Notes: generated from the sequence alone by a model not told the origin. A stretch of 64,000 nt of DNA from Chelonoidis abingdonii (GCF_003597395.2 NC_133772.1:143489048-143553047), one strand, 5' to 3'. Positions 47,701 through 60,654 are shown, counted from the first letter of the stretch. Numbers and translations: made by a program.

Positions 47701-47759
47701 CAGCAGGAGACCGGATCGGTGACTGAGCCAGGGCATGTCTCTCCCCTGCAAACAGAAAT

Positions 47760-47960
47760 TCCACTCCCATCTCGACACTGATGATTCACAGATCTACCTC
47801 TCTGCTCCAGATCTATCTCCTGTCTAAACTCGAATCTCAGCCTATCTCTCTTACCTCTGCTCATGGAGGTCTTGAGCTCAACACGATGAAGACAGAGCTC
47901 TTAATCTTCTCCCCCAGCCCCTCTCCCTACTACCTCAGGCTAGTGTCCAATGGCGCTACA
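47760..47960 (+). mobile_element. L2-clade LINE reverse transcriptase fragment
   Basis: Across frameshifts the translation gives DTDDSQIYLSAP (remnant of the RT motif C ADDTQLYLS), RISAYLSYL and MKTELLIFSP, the L2/Rex1 pattern following the RT active site. Confidence 0.65.
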
Positions 47961-49694
47961 TTCCCACTTCAGGAGACAGTGTGTCCAGAGAGCAACCTGT
48001 CCCCAGAGCCAGAAACATACAGTGGTGGATCCTCTGATCCCACAGAGCTGAAGACAATGGTGAATATGGGGTGCAAACCCCTCCCATGACCTCCTCACAG
48101 CCACAGATCCTCAGCCAAGAAGCCATAGCGGATGCTGCAGTTAAATTTATTAGAACCATTTTGCATATTCGGTGGCAGATTAGCCCCTGGGCCAATGGCT
48201 TGTTCCCCAGCCCCAGGAAAATGGGTGCCCCTGAACCCTGACCTGCTCCACCTGATGCTCCTGCTGGGGAGCAGGGGAAGCCCCCGCACTCCACCTCGCT
48301 CCCCAGAAGATGCACAGGGTGGGCAGGACAGGGCAAGCCCCCACGCCCCGACCTCGCTCCCCGGCAGGAGAGTCGTGGGGGAAGGAATGGGGGAGACTGC
48401 AGTCAGAAGGGGTGGGGAAGGCTCCCCACTTGCTCTAGTGCAAGGCCCCACAAACCCCAATCAACCTCTGTGCATATTCAGATCAATACTTCTTCATCTG
48501 AGTAGCTACAGAGATTTTTCTGGGATGTCAATTTTCCTTAAATGGTTGTTTTCAAGAACAGTTCAATATTTCACCTGAGGCACAGGCATATTTACTAGCA
48601 GGCCCTTTGCTTCATTTCCTTTTGGATATTACACCACAGCCAACATTCCTTCTGCACTTTGTATGATAAAGGCCTGACAACAGCATTATTTTCCCCCCTT
48701 CGATAGAGCCTCGGAACATTTCTGGCTAAACCTCCATCCAAACTTGCAAAGCACTGTAACTTATATGTTTTGCAAAGAAGTCGCCTGACAGCTTAAGGAG
48801 GTGAGGGAAAATATAATTCTCCACATGCCATTGGAGCGTTCTTATGCTGGCAAGTTGTTAATACACACACACACAAAAAAATGCAAACTTTGCACTTAGA
48901 CCCCATTCTAAGCTGCATTCAGTTTTCGCCAACTGTGCACTCAGTTTCAGAATGTTTTATGGATTCATAAAAAGAAACTTGCAATCCCACAACAATGCTG
49001 TAATATAAAGGAGAAACAGTACCACGCAGTGTCTTGTAATCACATAACAACAGCTGTGTGGGGCTGCAAGTCGGATGACTTTATTGTGCACAGAACTGCT
49101 ACTCACCAGAGCTAAGGTTCATAAACTAGCCTAGTTGTTTTAAAAGCTCATACACAGGTTGTGAAAAAATAAAATCATGAAACAGCAGCCCAAGGTACAT
49201 GAAACCCCAGGAAGCTTGTTTTCAACAGGATGTGGTGGAAGGGTTTTCTTATACATCTCTCCCCTTTCTTCTCTCCATAACGGACCCCCAACAGTTACCA
49301 AAGGTCTGTTCTACTCTGAGACTCCCCTCAAAATAAAATCTAAAAACTCCTGCTGGAGCTCACCTTCCATAGATTTTCACCACGTGTATCCAGACTCTTC
49401 ATATCTCACTCCTCCCTGCCCTGCTCTCTCCAAATTGCTGCTGGTGAGATCATCCTCCTCCCTTGCCAGTCAGACCATATTGCTTTCCGTCTTCAAATCC
49501 CTTCACAGCTCCTGGATATTTTTGTCACTTCAGATTGAAGCTCGACGCTCTCTATCTCAAGTCCCTACACAATCTCATTGCTATTTATATCACTGTCTAC
49601 TCTTCCTAATTTGCTTCTTCTAACTTCTCAGTCTGAGCTTTGCACTTCTTTTTCCACCGTGCCGCAAGCAGCACCCTTGTCTCTCCCTTATTCC
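47961..49694. other. No gene recognised
   Basis: GC-richer part at 48190..48460 with CCCCGCTCCCCGGCAGG-like blocks, otherwise AT-rich. Frames at 48132..48578 and 49177..49623 have no support; the latter lies in possibly L2-derived sequence. Confidence 0.35.
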
Positions 49695-49860
49695 TAGATG
49701 CTAAGGCCAGAAAGGACCATTAGGATTATCCAGTCTTACTTCCTCCATAACATGGGGCACAGCGTTTCACCCAGTGATTCCAGCAGTGAGCCCCATACTC
49801 TGTGCTTGAGCATCTGTAATGGTGCGTGTTCATGCCGGAAGGCAGCATTGCAAGAATATG
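49695..49860 (-). mobile_element. CR1 LINE 3' end, antisense
   Basis: GCCAGAAAGGACCATTAGGA, TCCAGTCTTACTTCC and GTTTCACCCAGTGATTCC are the reverse complement of a CR1 terminus. Confidence 0.8.
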
Positions 49861-51464
49861 TCTTTTGCACCCCTTTTTAACCACTTCCTCAACCTTGCGA
49901 TGGCCTCTCTCTTTCTGGGTCTTTTGTGGCCTGGTCCGCTTGCACAGTCATGTAGAAGTGCACTCCTCTCCAAGGTAACAACAGATGCAACTGAAAGGCC
50001 AAAACTAACAACCAAACTAATAGTTTTTCTGCCCCTCCACTGAAGTCCTTTGCTTTTGGCTCCTTCTCTTGGCTCCTGCAGAGTTTCTCTTTTCTTTTTT
50101 CCTCCCCAGCAGGTTTCCCCCACTGCCTCCCTTCCCCAGGGGCTCTGGCAGTTTCCTTCAGGGAGCTCCCTGCTTCATGTAGGCTCTGTCTCCAGGGTCC
50201 CTCTTAGAAGCCTGCCAAGCTCCCTGTGAGTTCTCTTACCTGCAGGAGAGTCCCTCCACAGTCTCTCTCTCATTCTGACTGCCAGCTCTATCAGTCCTTC
50301 CTGATTCCCTGCAGCTGAGGTCAGTGGTCACAATTAAATCCGCCCACCCCATTCAGCTGTGGTCACTGCTAGCTCATCAGTGAGGCTGAGAAATAGCTGC
50401 AAAGTCACGGGAAGGCTGATCCCAGCTTGTCTCAAAGGGCCGGTCAGATGTCCAGATTGAGACTGGATATCTTTCTAGAATAGATGCTATCACATTTCTG
50501 GTAGTGGAGACTCCACCGCCTCCCCTGCTAAGCTGTCCACATGGGGAATTACCCTCACTGTTAGAAGACCGCACCTTTCTGCATTTAACTTCCACCTCCA
50601 GACACAGGACGCTGCTCTGCGATTGACTGCCAAGTGAAGAGCCCTGTGAAAGCCTTATAGTCTCCTTCTCCCAGGAATCGTCCTGCAGCATGTTTTCTCC
50701 TCGACAAGGATGTTGTCAAACCCTCTCATATCTTATCTGTTGCCTCATAGATCTGTTTTGTCTGAATTCATGTTTAAATTCCCTGTGGCAAGGACCACAA
50801 AGTGACATCCATATGGGTCGGAATCTGCAAATCTCTGAATGAGGAGTCCTTACTCATTTTCGGGGGAACTACTCATCTGAATAATGGTTCTTCACATGAG
50901 CTGGCAGGCTCAGGCCCTGTGTTCTCATGGCAATATAATTATCATTAATGATAAAAAATTAGAATTGCAGTTATATCTTCATCGTTTATTAGAGCTGCCT
51001 CTTAGCTAGCACAAGCAAACCAGGGCACACACTAATCTGGTGGAGATATTTAGAAATAACCCAGCAATATCATGAAGCTTCCTTCCAAAAAGAGTAAAAT
51101 ATGCATTGAATCCAAAACAGCTCAAGCAGTATTTTACCATAACTCTTCATGCAGTTACGGTACAATAATTAGATGTATTTTATCATATTTAAGTAAACAT
51201 AACTTCCCAGAGTCAAAGCCATCAACTCTAATCTATCTTTTTCCATTTGTCAAATATAAACAAAGGGCTATTTTTAAAAGCACCTTTAGCTTAGGCCCCT
51301 GACCTTCAAGATGCCTCCAGTGGATTTAGATGTAAATGGAGGTGCTGAGACTATCTCAGGATTAGACCCATTATAACGGAAACGCTCATGGCTTCAGACT
51401 TTGCACCAGAAAATAGATTGATACTTTCCATACCAAACGCTGAAGGAGAAACTATCCTGTAGAC
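49861..51464. other. No gene; one CR1 fragment at 50445..50600
   Basis: Outside the CR1 piece nothing could be named. Confidence 0.35.
50445..50600 (-). mobile_element. CR1 LINE internal fragment, antisense
   Basis: GACTGGATATCTTTCTAGAA and GGGAATTACCCTCACTGTTA match the antisense CR1 at 58990..59410. Confidence 0.6.
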
Positions 51465-51670
51465 TAGTGTTTCCCAAACTTGGGACGCTGCTTGTTTAGG
51501 GAGTGCCCCTGGCAGGCCGAGCCGGTTTGTTTACCTGTCACGTCTGCAGGTCTGGCCAATCATGGCTCCCACTGGTTGCGGTTCGCTGTTCCAGACCAAT
51601 GGGAGCTGCAGGAAGCGGCGCGGGCCAAGGGACGTATTGGCTGCCGCTTTCAGCAGCTCCCATTGGCCTT
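51465..51670. mobile_element. Truncated hAT-like element with internal hairpin
   Basis: Left end TAGTGTTTCCCAAACTTGGG. An internal inverted repeat of 24 bases (51596..51619 and 51643..51666, 22 matching) carries GGGAGCTGC blocks like those in the 2711..3718 element. The right terminus is absent. Confidence 0.6.
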
Positions 51671-52964
51671 GTGGTTGAGAGTCAGGCTACTTCTATGGTG
51701 CAGAGCCTCTCTCTCATACTCACACCTCTCCATATTAGGAAAGAGTGTGCTATATCACTGAACCAAAGGGAATTCATTTATAATACATAAACATACAGTT
51801 GTAGGATACATTAAGGACTACAGAGCATCTGAAAATGAGGTGGGAAAATGTGGCTTTTCACTGAAAGCCCCAAATACTACTTTTTCCCAATCTTTTTATT
51901 TTAAAAGAAAGCTGACACGTCCCAGGAAAATGTAAACAAATATCCAGTTTTCCATCAAAAAAAAGTGTTAATGAAAATATGTTGACCGGGCCTATTAAAC
52001 ACTACTATAGTCAGGACCTGAAGACTGACACACTACTGGATGCTTAAGCTTTCACCGGTTCTTCAGGATGATGCCACTGAAAAACACCGAGCTCCTGTTA
52101 ACAAAATGAAAATAATAAAAACAAAAATGAATCTCCAGTCCCTTCCAGCAGGATCAGTAGAATTTATGGGTCAACACTACTTTAGATGCCACCATTTATA
52201 ATGGCAGCATATGGTATCTGATTAAGCTAGTAATACAGTTAAAATAGGGAGATGTTTTTTAATCCAAGACTGAATTCACTGAAGAGCAATTTTCTTCCCA
52301 GATCTCCAAAGAGATCATCAAAAAGATGAACAATCTATGCATCTGAGGGACTAACAGCAGCCTAAATGCCAAACTGTGACTTCCTGTGATCATGCCATTT
52401 TCTACTTACACAATTCAGACAGCTACTTGTGCCTACAAATTGCAGAAAATATGCACACATCTCCCAAACAGAGTGTGGTTTTAGTAAAAGTGGGAGTTCT
52501 TAGCCCTATGCGCCTTGTCCTACAATCTCAAATGGGCACGTCAGGAGCAAATGTATTGGGCAGACTCTGTCCTTGAATGATCACACGTAACCTGCACAAA
52601 AATCCCTGGAAACTATGCATGCACATCCAAGCACTGAATAAAGCTCATATACAAATAATTGATGCCTTGGCTTGGAAGGATTAGATTTTTATTGGTAAAT
52701 GTCAGTAAACATCAGTTTCTCCACATACGCACAAACCGATGAAAAAGTATTTCCATCAGTAAGAACTGACGTGCAGATAAGCAAAGTATGAAAAATGCTG
52801 CCTGAGAACTTAGAGCTTGATTTAAGGATATTCGCTTTCAACCTTTTGAGGTGCAATGCTGACTTTTTGAGTTTTAACAGTTACAAAACCATTAACTTTT
52901 CAATCTCAACATCTACTGTCCAGTGCTTAATCTTTAAAGAAAGAGGTGCCTGGGGCTCAAGCAA
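51671..52964. other. No feature recognised
   Basis: Presumed intron, no repeat named. Confidence 0.35.
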
Positions 52965-53115
52965 TCATAGAAGTTTAGGGTGGGAAGAGACCTCAGGAGG
53001 TCATCTAGTCCACCCCCCTGCTCAAAGCAAGACCAACCCCAACTAAATCATCCCAGCCAGGTCTTTGTCAAACTGGGCCTTAATAATCTCTAAGGATAGA
53101 GATGGCTTCCTCCGC
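52965..53115 (-). mobile_element. CR1 LINE 3' end, antisense
   Basis: GGGAAGAGACCTCAGGAGGT and CATCTAGTCCACCCCCCTGC to GATGGCTTCC are the reverse complement of the CR1 terminus at 38150..38260. Confidence 0.88.
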
Positions 53116-53459
53116 ACAGCGTGACCTTGCATACACGGTATGAGCAGCAGGATCACACCTTGCATGCCACTGACAGAAGAGTGCCCCAGCACATTAAGCT
53201 CTGCTAGTGCCATTAATTATTGTCTGACACCCATAAATTTTCCACAACTATAAAAATTTAAATAGATAAAAATAAATTAACAATGCTTAAAAATCAACAT
53301 TGAAATTATCCATCAAAATTATATATCAAATTCTGCCAAGCATACTGGTTCCACACAGTTGCTGGAACACACATACGCCCCCCTCTGGCTCAGATATGCT
53401 GCAACATCAGCTCAGTGTGCAGCAATTATGAACAAAGCTGGATAAACAATGGGATAGAA

Positions 53460-54115
53460 AACAATGCTTTTAAACACAGTACCAATGTGGATGCAAGAAC
53501 AAATGGATATAAACTGGCTATCAGGAAGTTTAGACTGAAATTAGATGAAGGTTTCTAAACATCAGAGGAGTGAAGTTCTGCAACACCTTCCAAGGGGAGT
53601 AGTGGGGGCAAAAGACATATCTGGCTTCAAGACTAAGCTTGATAACTTTATGGAGGGGATGGTATAATTGGATAGCCTAATTTTGGCAATTCATTCATCT
53701 AGCGGTAAATATGCCCAATGGTTTGTGATGGGATGTTTAGATGGGGTGGGATATGAGTTGCTACAGAGAATTCTTTCCTTAGTGTCTGGCTGGTGAGTCT
53801 TGCCCACATGTTCAGGGTTTAGCTGATCGCCATATTTGGGATTGGGAAGGAATTTTCCTTTAGGGCAGATTGGCAGAAACCCTGTGGGATTTTCACCTTC
53901 CTCTGCAGCCTTGGGCACGGGTCACTTTCTGGAAGGGTCTCTGCACCTTGAAGTCTTTAAACCATGATCTGAGGACTTCAATGGCTCAGACACAGGTTAG
54001 ATACAGGAGTGGGTGGGTGAGATTCTGTGCCCTGCATTGTGCAGGAGGTCAGACTAGATGATCATAATGGTCTCATCTGACCTTAAAGTCTATGATTCTA
54101 TGATTCTATAATGTC
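53460..54115 (+). mobile_element. CR1 LINE 3' part
   Basis: GGATATAAACTGGCTATCAG, CTACAGAGAATTCTTTCC, GGGAAGGAATTTTCC, GTGCAGGAGGTCAGACTAGA and CTATGATTCTATGATTCTAT. The end carries the short tandem repeats typical of CR1 termini. Confidence 0.92.
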
Positions 54116-54480
54116 GTGGCCTGACACATCCTTAGAATACCATGTTCCATTCTGGTCACCCAGTATCAAGAAAAAAAAAATATAACAGAGATACCAGGAT
54201 TCCACAGACACATGCAGAAATTGTTTAGATGCATGGAAAGGCTGAGGGACAAGACTGAGGGGAGATGACTATGAAGGCATGTGATAGTCATAAAAGAATG
54301 AATGATGGTCTGAAGAAGGCTATGAACCCTCTCTCACAGCAAAAGAACAATTAATCTGCCAGAAGATATCGTTGAGGCCACAAAATGAGATTCAACAGCA
54401 TTTCTTAATTAATAGTTTCAGATTACCCTATGTGAGAGAACACATTGGAATGGAAGATGTTTAAACGAAAGGTGAGATGA
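54116..54480 (+). mobile_element. Older CR1-like fragment
   Basis: CCATGTTCCATTCTGGTCAC and later GGAAAGGCTGAGGGACAAG recall the CR1 ORF2 C-terminal region, heavily decayed. It lies directly behind the CR1 terminus at 54115, so it is a separate copy. Confidence 0.4.
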
Positions 54481-56939
54481 GACGGTGGTACTTTGTGTCA
54501 CACAACATGGCTGCCAGTGAGGGGAATGGCACAACGCAGAAACATCATGGGCCAATCCTTCTGCTGCACTGTCCTGAGATCGTTGGATGAGGCATGCTCT
54601 TCACTTTAACGCTGAGTGAGACAGACCTTTGTCTAGCTGTAGAAAAGCAGTTTGGTTTGAGACAAGTGTATTACTTTGGAAAGGAAACCATTCCCCACTT
54701 GGTGAACAATTTCTCTTGGCTTGATTGGTTTCTCGAGGACTTTTCATAAAGGCAGTGAATGATTGTTCAAGCAGCTTCTGTATAAGGGCTATTTACTAGA
54801 CTGCTCCGTGTCTCTCTCCGCTACATCCCTGCCCTCAGTTAATGAGCCATACTTGGCATTTTAAAAATCAGCAGTAAAATGATTGCAGTTGTTAAAAGGC
54901 CCCTGTAAAACGTACCCAACAGCTTTAGATTTCCCTAAAATTCACTGCTAGATGGCAGAAAGCCCTGGAAAACAAACAGTCTTCAAAAGCATCCTAAACA
55001 CAAATGAAAATAATTGCCATACTAATTAAAAACACTGAAAGGTTTGGGTCTGGTTTATACCTTTTGCAAGCAGAACAACAAGGCTTGACACGTGCATAAG
55101 TAAAAGCATTTTTAATAATGAAAGTGTAAAAAAAAAATGGGAAAAAAACCGTAGGGATAGTTTCTCCATCCTGACTCACACTGAGCAGTATCTTACCCTG
55201 TGGAGCACACATGCTGGAATCTAGTGCAGAATGATGATAAAAAACAGCTCCGCTAGTTTCTGTCTGACATCTTTTAGTGAGAGTCACATTGTAATTTAAA
55301 GGGTGTTATGTTCATTCAGACATGAAAAACTGAGCCCAGTCAGTGTGCAACAGTTCAGAATCTGTTGTATAACAGACTTTTTTACTAAGTCTGTGGAGGT
55401 TAATATATGTCTTGAAAAGGAATGTTCTCCTGTGAATTCCATGGAATTCATTTATTTCCTCGGGCTAAGCTTGACATGTACTCTGCATCCAATCTTTTAT
55501 AGAGCCACGCTTCGTTTTTAAAGAAAGGTTTCCATCCTGCAAATGTGACAGTAACTTCTGGGATAATACACAAGTAAAATTGGTCATGAGCTTAAGTGTT
55601 CGCAGGATTGGACACTAAAGTGTTACACAGCACGAACCCCAGATGTAAGGAAAAAGCTCTGAATGACAGTCCTTCCCAGGTGCATGCATCCACCCACAAT
55701 GTAAGCATTCAGAAATAAGACTTATCAATGAAATTATGGCACACACCTCAAATACACACAGAGCAAGAATTAATGAATTGGCCTCAGGGGAATATTTTAC
55801 AGGAGAGAGCTGTGCAGGTCAAGATTCCTTCTATCACTCTGATCCTGCACGTTGGGTTCAGTGAAGAAACAAATCTATTTCAAATACTCTGTAACAAACG
55901 AAAGGCTTTGATGCTGCCGTCATCAATACTAACATTGAATCAGTCGTTTCACTAAATTATTTTTCCTGTCATTGTCTGGCCCTTCAATCCGAAGGAAGCA
56001 GTGTCAATATATTTAACTGGCCTTATCTAGGTCATCCAATCACACACATTTTTCTATTATTCAAGTACTTCTTTGCTCCACACTTCCATATTTCTATTTA
56101 AGGTTCTTTGGAAATGTCATCTGCTTCAATAGAAACCTCAAGATACAGTATAATAAGAGGGAAGTCATCCTCTTTTAAATTACCCTTTGTCAGAAAGGTC
56201 ATTTCCCAAGGATTATTCAAATCCTTCATGAAAAGTAAAGATCTTGTAGCTCTTCTTGCAAAACTACACTCTCCCTTCAAACCTCAGAATCCTTGGAAAT
56301 AACTTTTCCTAATATCGTATTAAGCTTTCAAAGATATTTCATAGTTACATCCACCATGGTGTCACTATTTCCTACCAGAGGGAGTTTAATCAAAACATCC
56401 CCTTAAAATGGGGGGCTAGCCCACCTTCTTCGGTTAACTCATGTTGTTTTCATTCCAGTAGCTACAGAACAGATGCCTTATATATTTAAGAGTTAATGCT
56501 TCTTTATTAACCTGACTTTATATGCAGTTTTCAGTGGAACCACATAATAAAAAAAGCCCTTTTGCAAAAGCAAGTGTTAAAGAGTGAAATACAGAGAAAC
56601 TTCCTATGTGTGAAAGAAGCAGTTGAAATTCAAATGCACGTCTTCTGGTTTCCTGTCCTGTTACTGGTAGTTTCCCATATAGCACGTTTCTATGTAACAG
56701 GGCATATTCCTTGTGACCCTGCCTGCTTCTGCCACACGCTACATGCAGGGCCTGATTCAGCAGCAGAGGCCTTTCTTGAGGTTCCCATCACCAGAGAAAT
56801 AGCTGCAAGGCTTCATCTAGAACAAGGGGCAGCGCAGAAAAGTCCTTGCCCAGAGGGAGCACGGGGCTGCATTAGGCCTCATGGGGTAACATCACTGTTT
56901 CCAATAATGACTTAAGCCAGCCTATGAGAGGCGCATGGT
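54481..56939. other. No gene; repeat-poor
   Basis: Presumed intron. No exon-like frame with splice sites; the frame at 56562..56915 has no recognisable product. Confidence 0.35.
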
Positions 56940-57140
56940 ATGTCCTGCACTGAGATCTCAGGTGGCCAGGTGTGACAAAACCCAATGGCCAACCAAGTTT
57001 CATTTGTGAACTAAGAACTCCAGATTTTAGTGCAACACAAAACCCACAGGACTCCTTGATAGTCTGTGGTCGAACAGGATTTGATGCAGGTGGCCAGATG
57101 ATCACCGGGGTCCCTCCTGGCCTTAAAATGTCTAAAAAGA
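56940..57140 (+). mobile_element. CR1-like LINE 3' tail
   Basis: GATGATCACCGGGGTCCCTC and CTGGCCTTAAAATGTCTA are a CR1 terminus; the part before is diverged. Confidence 0.6.
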
Positions 57141-57210
57141 AACTCATCACCTGTGAATCACGGTCTTTTTTTTTCTTTTTTTCTTCTTCTCACAGGAGAT
57201 AAAGAACTAG

Positions 57211-57292
57211 ATCTCCAGCTAGCCTAAGTTGGTGTAGCTCTACTGAAGTCAACAAAGCTTTGCTGATGTAACACCAGCTGAGGATCTTACCC
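57211..57292. repeat. Decayed palindromic MITE
   Basis: TTGGTGTAGCTCTACTGAAGT and GATGTAACACCAGCTGAGG form imperfect inverted halves. Same type as 27821..27876. Confidence 0.5.
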
Positions 57293-58329
57293 TTAAACTC
57301 TGTAACCATTTTTTGAATTTATTTATTTAAACTACTGCATGGCATGAATAAAATGCATTACAAGAACTGCACATAATTGGAAACACAACTGTTACATTCA
57401 CTTAATGCCAAGTAAACGAAACAGGATCTGAAAGGCCAGTATAAATGATCTCACAAACAAACATCAAAATATTAAATAGCACCGATTGTAGATAAGCTAC
57501 TATGGATTTTAAACAAATGTCTAGGTTCCACTATTGCCCTTCAAGCATTGACACAAAAATAAAGTTCAGGACTGGAGCAGCAAATCATTCACAACAGCAT
57601 GTACTGTATAATGAAATGTTACAAAGCCATTCACTAGTAATTTGTGTAATGCATTAGCTAGAATCAACCACTTATGTTTAATTTCTAACCAATTAGAATC
57701 GTCCAGGATAGTAATATTTACCTGCAAAGTGATTCTTTTCAATGTGGTACATGTATGCTGAAAGAAAATATGATGGCCATTCGGAAGTTTATCACAGAAG
57801 TAGCCTAGAAATCAGATTCCTATAATAATCCTGTTCTTATTTGCACGTTTGCTAACAGGCCCTTTTAATTAATTAGATTTATGTACGTTATGTCAATTGT
57901 GAAGATTTGTCTCAAGAATTAAAATGTAAGGCCTGCATGGAAATTAAATGAGATATAAAAATAGCTGCCACGTATTGTTTCTAATGACTTGTGTGACAGA
58001 CATGAGGTTGATTAATACAGTGTGATATGCCTTGGCTGAACTTAATCACTTACATCTCAGTTAATATTGACAAAGGGGAAATGGATGATATGGACACATC
58101 TACATCCAGAAGCACAAGGACAGCATGAGTTTTAAAGACTAAACCAGGGTTAGCATAGTTAGCGACAATGCTGCACAACTGGACTATTGTTACTTATCAT
58201 TGCAGCTGTCTGAACTCCGTTACAAATAACATCCATTGCAATTTTTTAAGCCACCCTTTTGACAAGGAATTCTTCAGAAACCAAGCTTGATTCTGGAATA
58301 TTTTCCTATAGCTCTTATGTAGCCGTTGC
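57293..58329. other. Repeat-free AT-rich stretch
   Basis: No repeat or gene. 57840..58110 is rich in homeodomain-type cores (TTAATTAATTAG, GATTAATAC, TTAATCACTTA). Confidence 0.35.
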
Positions 58330-58337
58330 ATCTAGAG

Positions 58338-58916
58338 CAGGGATATTCAGATCTCAGCATTTCAGGAGCCAAATTAGCAATTAACATTACCAGAAAGACC
58401 CACAGTAGTGTGAATTCACTGTATCATTTACTATATATATTATACTTTATGTTTTAATATAATTTCTCACAGCAATTCACACAGTGTTTCAAATAAAAGG
58501 AAGTTCTTCTTCACACAGCTCACAGCCAACCTGTGGAACTCCTTGCCTGAGGAGTTTATGAAGGCTAGGACTATAACAAGGTTTAAAGGAGAACTAGATA
58601 TATTCATGGAGGTTAAGTCCATTAATGGCTATTAGCCAGGATGGGTAAGGAATGGTGTCCCTAGCCTCTGTTTGTCAGAGGGTGGAGATGGATGGCAGGA
58701 GAGAGATCACTTGATCATTGCCTGTTAGGTTCACTCCCTCTGGGGCACCTGCATGACACTGTCGGCAGACAGGATACTGGGCTGGATGGACCTTTGGTCT
58801 GACCCAATACGGCCATTCTTATGTTCTTATATTTTTAATATCATGTGCTGCAAAGAGCCACAGGGACACAATAAAGAGCCATTTGTGGCTCCCAAGCCTC
58901 AATCTGAGTATCGCTG
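58338..58916. mobile_element. hAT element interrupted by a CR1
   Basis: Ends CAGGGATATTCAGATC and AATCTGAGTATCGCTG. Flanks ATCTAGAG (58330..58337) and ATCTAGGG (58917..58924) agree at seven of eight positions. A CR1 at about 58495..58832 sits inside, so the hAT itself is only about 240 bp. Confidence 0.82.
58495..58832 (+). mobile_element. CR1-type LINE 3' end nested in a hAT
   Basis: GGAACTCCTTGCCTGAGGAG, GGTTAAGTCCATTAATGGC, GATACTGGGCTGGATGGACC and CATTCTTATGTTCTTA are in CR1 order. Confidence 0.88.
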
Positions 58917-58989
58917 ATCTAGGGACATCAGCAAGGTTGGAGCCCTACTGTGCTAGGTGCTGTACAAATGTGTTGCAAGATTCTTAGAT

Positions 58990-60490
58990 ATTGAAGTCAA
59001 CAGGGAGCACTGTGATCATCCAGTCTGATGTCATGCACAGCACAGGCCAGAGAAACTTCCCCAGTAATTCCTGCATGAATACCCTAATGTCTGTTTGAAC
59101 TATAGAATGTCTTTTAGAAAGATATCCAGTCTTGATTTAGAGGCTTCAGCTGATGGAGAATCCACCACATTCCTAAATTGTTCCAATGGTTAATCGACTT
59201 ATTTAAAATGTGTGCTTTCTATCTAGTCTCAGCTTGTTTAGCTTCGGCTTCCAACCACTGGAATTCGTTTTTCCTTTTTCTGCCAGGTTAAAGGACGATC
59301 TGCTATCAGAAATCTCTTCCCCTGTACGTGTTTGGAGTCAAGTCTTAGCCTTCTCTAGGATAAAATAGATTCAGTTTCTTAAATCTCTCACTGTGAGATG
59401 GGTTTGTCAGAACTCATATAATATACTTTTGTAAAGTGTTTGAGTTGGTGTCACACGACATTCTGATTAAAATATAGCACAATCTAGTATCAACAGAGCA
59501 CACATTAAACAGATTAAGAACTGGCTAACTGACAGATGTCAAAAAATAGCAATCAGTGAGCTTCTGCAGGGATCAGTACTAGGTCTGACACTAACATCTT
59601 CCTCAATGATCTGGAAGTTAATACAATATCACTGCTGACAAAAAAAGTGAATGACAGAAACACTGGTGGAGTGGTAACTATTGATGAGGACAGGACAGTC
59701 ATACAGAGTGATCACTTGATAAGCAGGGCCCATTCAAACAAAATGTTTTAATACAGCCAAATGCAAAGTTATACATGCAGGGACAAGGACTAGAGGCCAC
59801 ACCTAGTGAATGGGGGACTGTCTTCTGCAAAGCCGTGCGTCTGAGAAAGGATTTAGGGTTCATAGCGGGCAAGCAAGTCAACATGAGCTCCCCATGTGAT
59901 GAAAATGAAAAATGTCTTACAGTGAGTTTTAAAGACCTCAATCTTTTCAGCTTATCAAAATGAAGAGTGAGAGTGACTTGACTACAGTGTAATGCCTTCA
60001 GGGGGTACTACAGAGCTCTTCCATCTAGTGGAGAAATGCATAGCGAAAGCCAATGGCTGGGAGGTGAAACCTGACAAATTCTGATTAGAAATGAGGCACA
60101 CATTTCTAACAGCGATGGCGATTAATAACCGGAAGAAAGTACCAAAAGAAGTGGTGGATTTGTCATCTCTTTTATGTCTTCAAGTGAAGACTGGATGCCA
60201 GCCTGAAAGATACGCGTTAGCCAAACCCAAGTTATTAGACTCAATGCAGGAGTAACTGGGTGAAATTTGAAGGTTTGTGATATATAAGGGATAAGGCTAG
60301 AGGATCTAATGGGCCCCTCCTGGCCTTAAATTCTATGAATATCTCTTGTATCTTTTTTCTGAACTCTTTCCAATTTTGCAAGATATTTTTGAAGTGTGGA
60401 CACCTCCCTACATTTACACAGTATTCCCCTGTTTATACATTAAAGGATGGTATTAGTCCTCTGAGCTACTGCTTGTTCAACTGGTTACAC
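58990..60490 (-). mobile_element. Antisense CR1 LINE, split by a later CR1
   Basis: Part one (58990..59415) holds the complement of the CR1 3' region (GATCATCCAGTCTGATGTC, GGAGAATCCACCACATTCC, CTCACTGTGAGATGGG). Part two (60346..60490) continues it (TGAACTCTTTCCAATTTTGC, GAAGTGTGGACACC). The gap between them is filled by a plus-strand CR1. Confidence 0.8.
59480..60345 (+). mobile_element. CR1 LINE nested in antisense CR1
   Basis: Starts around ACATTAAACAGATTAAGAAC, carries RT remnants (TGCAGGGATCAGTACTAGG, CTCAATGATCTGGAAG), then GGAAGAAAGTACC, GAAGTGGTGGATTTGTC and the terminus GGGCCCCTCCTGGCCTTAAA. Frame destroyed. Confidence 0.88.
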
Positions 60491-60654
60491 TGCTCTACAG
60501 CCAAAATGCTTCTGAAATAAATGTAGTCAAACTTTACTAATTCTGGGTCACTGAGAACGAAAATGATGCTTAAAATTGTTGATTGGCTCTAGTCTAGCTG
60601 TTGGGCTCCAGACTACAGCAGTGGAATCTCCTGGCAGGTGATGTTAGGGTTTCC

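Noticed and set aside
48132..48578. 148-codon plus frame
   Set aside because: GC-rich repeat-like sequence with open antisense frames as well.
56562..56915. 117-codon plus frame with hydrophobic stretch
   Set aside because: No recognisable domain or gene context; ends in CR1-adjacent sequence.
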